Below, piece by piece: positions 61,347 to 64,000 of a DNA stretch of 64,000 nucleotides. Below the pieces are notes generated by a model that was not told where the DNA came from, made no database searches, and saw only the letters and a program-made list of their open reading frames with translations. Position 1 is the first letter of the stretch. Every line of letters starts with the position of its first letter. This DNA comes from UBA1413 sp964461455 (GTDB lineage: Bacteria; Bacteroidota; Bacteroidia; Bacteroidales; Prolixibacteraceae): NCBI GenBank assembly GCA_964461455.1, contig CAYWUJ010000010.1, forward strand, positions 12,079 to 76,078, given 5' to 3'. The position numbers and the translations under genes are program-made.

Positions 61347-62213
61347 TCAGAGCAATGAATTGAGCAATCCCGGGATCTGGGATGGTTCCTTGGCTACGGG
61401 AACCCCGGCATCGTTGAAGGCTTTGATTTTCTCCTCCGCCGTGCCCGAACCACTGGAGATGATAGCACCGGCATGGCCCATTCTCTTTCCGGGAGGGGCA
61501 GTCTGCCCGGCAATGAAGGCTACCACAGGCTTTGTCATATTCTCGCTGATGAAGCGGGCCGCCTGTTCTTCGGCATCTCCGCCGATCTCCCCAATGAGCA
61601 CCACCCCCCGGGTATCGGGATCGTCTTCGAACATCTGCAGTAAATCCCTGTAATAGAGGCCGGCCACGGGGTCTCCTCCGATGCCGATACAGGTGGTCTG
61701 CCCCATGTTGTTTTCCGTCAGCAGGTTAACCACTTCATAGGTGAGAGTACCACTGCGCGACATCAGGCCGACATTTCCCTTTTTAAAGATATTTCCGGGC
61801 AGGATGCCGATCAGGCACTCCCCGGGAGTGATCAGTCCGGGACAGTTGGGACCGATCAGGCGGGTTCCGTTCTGGCGCGCCAGGGGCATGACCCTGATCA
61901 TGTCGTGCACGGGCACTCCTTCGGTGATGGTGACGACCAGTTCAATGCCGGCGAAGCTGGCTTCCAGGATGGCATCAGCAGCAAAGGGCGCCGGCACGAA
62001 AATCACCGAAGCATTGGCACCGGTGGCCGCACGGGCCTCCCCCACACTGTTGAAAATGGGAATCCCTTCCAGAACCTGGCCTCCCTTTCCCGGGGAAACC
62101 CCAGCCACCACATTGGTGCCGTAAGCCTTCATCTTTTGTGCGTGGAAAGCACCGTCACGCCCGGTAATCCCCTGGACCACCAGCCGCGTATCCTTATTGA
62201 CCAGTATACTCAT
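61347..62213 (-). CDS. sucD: Succinate-CoA ligase subunit alpha
   Basis: With SucC it interconverts succinyl-CoA and succinate, forming ATP or GTP in the TCA cycle. The 288-aa subunit starts with the CoA-binding Rossmann domain (VQGITGRDGAFHAQKMKAYG) and carries the phosphohistidine in GHAGAIISSG near residue 244. It lies 60 bases after sucC on the same strand, the usual sucCD order. Confidence 0.96.
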   Translation of the reverse strand: MSILVNKDTRLVVQGITGRDGAFHAQKMKAYGTNVVAGVSPGKGGQVLEGIPIFNSVGEARAATGANASVIFVPAPFAADAILEASFAGIELVVTITEGVPVHDMIRVMPLARQNGTRLIGPNCPGLITPGECLIGILPGNIFKKGNVGLMSRSGTLTYEVVNLLTENNMGQTTCIGIGGDPVAGLYYRDLLQMFEDDPDTRGVVLIGEIGGDAEEQAARFISENMTKPVVAFIAGQTAPPGKRMGHAGAIISSGSGTAEEKIKAFNDAGVPVAKEPSQIPGLLNSLL

Positions 62214-62273
62214 GCTATTATTGGTTTCTTGTGTTTATCATCTTGGTTTTTCCCGTGAAAAAGAAACGATGGT

Positions 62274-63407
62274 TTACCGTTTGCTCAGCTCAATGGCCAT
62301 GCGTGCGGCCTCTCCCATGGTTCCCACCGTGGGAAGTCCTGTAGACTTGAGAATTTCCAGTCCTTCCCGGGCATTGGTTCCCGACAGCCGCACCACAATG
62401 GGCACCGGGGTCTTGACCTGATCCAGGGCGGTGATCAGTCCGCGGGCTACGTCATCACAACGGGTGATTCCCCCGAAAATATTAATCATCACGGCCTTCA
62501 CATTTTTGTCGCTCAAAAGGATGTTCATGGCGTCAATGACCTTCTGGGGATTGGAAGAACCCCCGATATCCAGGAAATTGGCAGGTTCCCCGCCATAAAG
62601 CTTGATCATGTCCATGGTGGCCATCGCCAGCCCGGCACCATTGACCATACACCCTATCGACCCGTCGAGCTTTATGTAACTCAGTCCCCTGGCATGGGCG
62701 TCAATCTCCTTCTGTTCGTCTTCTGTCACCTCCCGCATGGAAAGCACCTCAGGCTGCCGGTCCAGGGCATTGTCATCAAAATTCATTTTTCCGTCGATAG
62801 CCATGATCTCTCCCTGTTGGGTAAGGACCAGAGGGTTGATTTCGGCCAGTGAAGAGTCGGTATCGAGGTAAAGATCGTAGAGTTTCAGAAAAATAGACGC
62901 GGCCACCCGGGCATGGCGGATGTCGGGGAAGAGCTTCAGGGCAATCTCCCGGGCCTGCCATTCCATCATTCCCGCCAGGGGATCTATGGACACCTTGAGG
63001 ATCTTCTCGGGCGACACCCGTGCCACTTCTTCGATTTCCACCCCTCCCTCGGCACTGACCATCAATACCACACTCTTGGTATTCCTATCGTTGATGAGCC
63101 CGACATAAAACTCCTTGTCTATGTCAACGGCATTGCCAATCAGGACTTTTTCCACGGTATACCCCTTGATGTCCATTCCCAGAATTTTCCGGGCGTTCTC
63201 CACAGCTTCGGCTTTCGAGCGTGCCAGCTTCACGCCGCCGGCTTTTCCCCGGCCCCCGGCATGAACCTGCGCTTTGACCACGCGCAGCTGTTGGTCATCG
63301 GGAACCAAGGCTTCCACCTCTTCCACAGTATGGCACAAAATGGCATCGGGTACCGGGATTCCGTATTTCCTGAAAAGATCTCTGGCCTGGTATTCATGTA
63401 TCTTCAT
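62274..63407 (-). CDS. sucC: Succinate-CoA ligase subunit beta
   Basis: The nucleotide-binding subunit of succinyl-CoA synthetase. The 377-aa protein has an ATP-grasp domain (about 1-235; MKIHEYQARDLFRKYGIPVP, KAQVHAGGRGKAGGVKLA) and a C-terminal CoA-ligase domain with NIFGGITRCDDVA near 309. It heads the sucCD operon; its leader is long and begins with a palindrome (separate entry). Confidence 0.96.
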   Translation of the reverse strand: MKIHEYQARDLFRKYGIPVPDAILCHTVEEVEALVPDDQQLRVVKAQVHAGGRGKAGGVKLARSKAEAVENARKILGMDIKGYTVEKVLIGNAVDIDKEFYVGLINDRNTKSVVLMVSAEGGVEIEEVARVSPEKILKVSIDPLAGMMEWQAREIALKLFPDIRHARVAASIFLKLYDLYLDTDSSLAEINPLVLTQQGEIMAIDGKMNFDDNALDRQPEVLSMREVTEDEQKEIDAHARGLSYIKLDGSIGCMVNGAGLAMATMDMIKLYGGEPANFLDIGGSSNPQKVIDAMNILLSDKNVKAVMINIFGGITRCDDVARGLITALDQVKTPVPIVVRLSGTNAREGLEILKSTGLPTVGTMGEAARMAIELSKR

Positions 63408-63557
63408 AGGTCTCTATATTGGTTTACAATTTTTCCTCATCAGGACCCCCGCAGAAGCAAATTTCACACTGTCCCCTGCTGCTTCCGGTTCTCCCCGGTG
63501 ACTTCATAAGCTGATCAAGCGGTTGTTAACTTTTTACTGGTCACTACGGCAGACAAC

Positions 63558-63578
63558 CAGGCATTCGGGAAATGCCTG
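63558..63578. promoter_or_regulatory. Palindrome at the head of the sucCD leader
   Basis: CAGGCATT (63558-63565) and AATGCCTG (63571-63578) form a perfect 8-bp inverted repeat around CGGGA. It sits just downstream of the presumed sucCD start point, where a repressor could block transcription, and could equally fold as a 5' hairpin in the mRNA. Confidence 0.4.
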
Positions 63579-63687
63579 ATGCCTGCTAAAATTAGAATTA
63601 TTCCACAATATATGCAAACGTTCATAAAAAAGAGGAAAAGAATTCGGGAGCCTCTGCCGAAGGTCGGTCTCCCTGCCCAAAATTTCC

Positions 63688-63695
63688 TATTTTTG
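63688..63695 (+). promoter_or_regulatory. -7 promoter box TATTTTTG for the kpsF-like gene
   Basis: Exact TAnnTTTG match 19 bases before the ATG at 63715. Confidence 0.5.
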
Positions 63696-63714
63696 CGCTT
63701 CTAGTGTATCCAAT

Positions 63715-64000
63715 ATGAAAGAGTTTATCAGCAGGATAATTGCCGAGGAGGCAGAAGCCATCGGGAATATTCCGGTGACCGGTGATTATGCGAAAGCCGT
63801 GGAAATCATTCATCAGCGTGTTCACCAGATGAAGGGGAAGCTGGTGGCCAGCGGTATGGGAAAGGCCGGGCAAATCGCCCTGAACATTGCCACCACCCTC
63901 AGTTCCACGGGAACCCCGTCGGTATTTCTCCACCCCAGTGATTCACAGCATGGCGACCTGGGAGTCATCCAGGAAAATGACCTTCTCCTGCTGGTCTCCA
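63715..64000 (+). CDS. KpsF/GutQ-type sugar-phosphate isomerase (partial)
   Basis: The N-terminal 95 residues of a SIS-domain protein, cut by the window end. The fragment GKLVASGMGKAGQIALNIATTLSSTGTPSVFLHPSDSQHGDLG-like region (about 41-83) is that of D-arabinose-5-phosphate isomerase, which makes arabinose-5-phosphate for the Kdo of LPS. CBS domains expected downstream cannot be seen. It is divergent from sucC and has a standard promoter box. Confidence 0.85.
   Translation, partial: MKEFISRIIAEEAEAIGNIPVTGDYAKAVEIIHQRVHQMKGKLVASGMGKAGQIALNIATTLSSTGTPSVFLHPSDSQHGDLGVIQENDLLLLVS

Larger units (their letters stand above)
63408..63714. promoter_or_regulatory. Divergent sucC / kpsF control region
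   Basis: 307 bases without a gene. On the minus strand TAATTTTA (63594-63587) resembles a -7 box for sucCD and would give a leader of about 170 bases. On the plus strand TATTTTTG (63688-63695) serves the kpsF-like gene. A palindrome lies between them at 63558-63578. Confidence 0.45.

Overview
The window comes from a member of the Bacteroidota, most likely an environmental Bacteroidales/Marinilabiliales-type bacterium. Four things support this: type IX secretion (T9SS) genes (porV, porU, gldJ, porQ), a large secreted protein with a T9SS C-terminal sorting domain, promoters of the Bacteroidota TAnnTTTG type instead of -35/-10 boxes, and family-typical gene orders (porQ-cmk-ispH; parA-parB-DUF5683-mltD). 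Coding DNA has many G/C third positions, so long antisense open frames are common and were discarded. I see no phage, insertion sequence, CRISPR array, rRNA or plasmid gene; there is one tRNA. Most of the window is chromosomal core, so the novelty is in single genes, gene associations and intergenic elements.

Layout. 1-543: gene-free leader with palindromic repeats. 0.5-11.3 kb: secreted PNGase F-like glycoamidase, thioesterase, lysine-2,3-aminomutase-like radical SAM protein, Omp85 barrel, serine dehydratase, PepD, Gfo/Idh oxidoreductase overlapping 4-alpha-glucanotransferase. 11.3-15 kb: NUDIX, NlpC/P60 endopeptidase coupled to a 30-residue membrane protein, PgpH-like HD phosphodiesterase. 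15-22.3 kb: S41 protease with an unusual leader, then a tripartite export operon (adaptor, MacB-type permease, TolC, adaptor) with no ATPase. 22.3-29.8 kb: porU-porV-ispF-CoA-binding protein-thioredoxin on the minus strand, divergent from gldJ. 30-35 kb: Dps-like ferritin, HYR/PA14 T9SS cargo, DUF1801 protein, tRNA-Lys.

35.4-48.3 kb is a glycogen/alpha-glucan block: branching enzyme, GSCFA protein, debranching enzyme, GT4 synthase-like glycosyltransferase, GH57 amylase and GT35 phosphorylase, followed by a cupin regulator and an acyl-CoA synthetase. With malQ at 9.8 kb, synthesis, branching, debranching and phosphorolysis are covered, but no ADP-glucose pyrophosphorylase is present. 48.4-64 kb: lipoprotein TIM-barrel isomerase, DMT exporter, porQ-cmk-ispH, priA, heptose kinase, parA-parB-DUF5683-mltD, sucCD, and the start of a KpsF/GutQ isomerase cut by the window end.

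Points to follow up: two 73-nt palindromic repeats 12.6 kb apart that also encode matching short peptides; the GSCFA protein (SGNH-hydrolase-like residues) locked inside the glycogen operon; the ATPase-less export operon; the KamA-like protein with an altered active-site loop; and the 30-residue membrane protein. All functional calls rest on motif recognition by eye; no database search was run.
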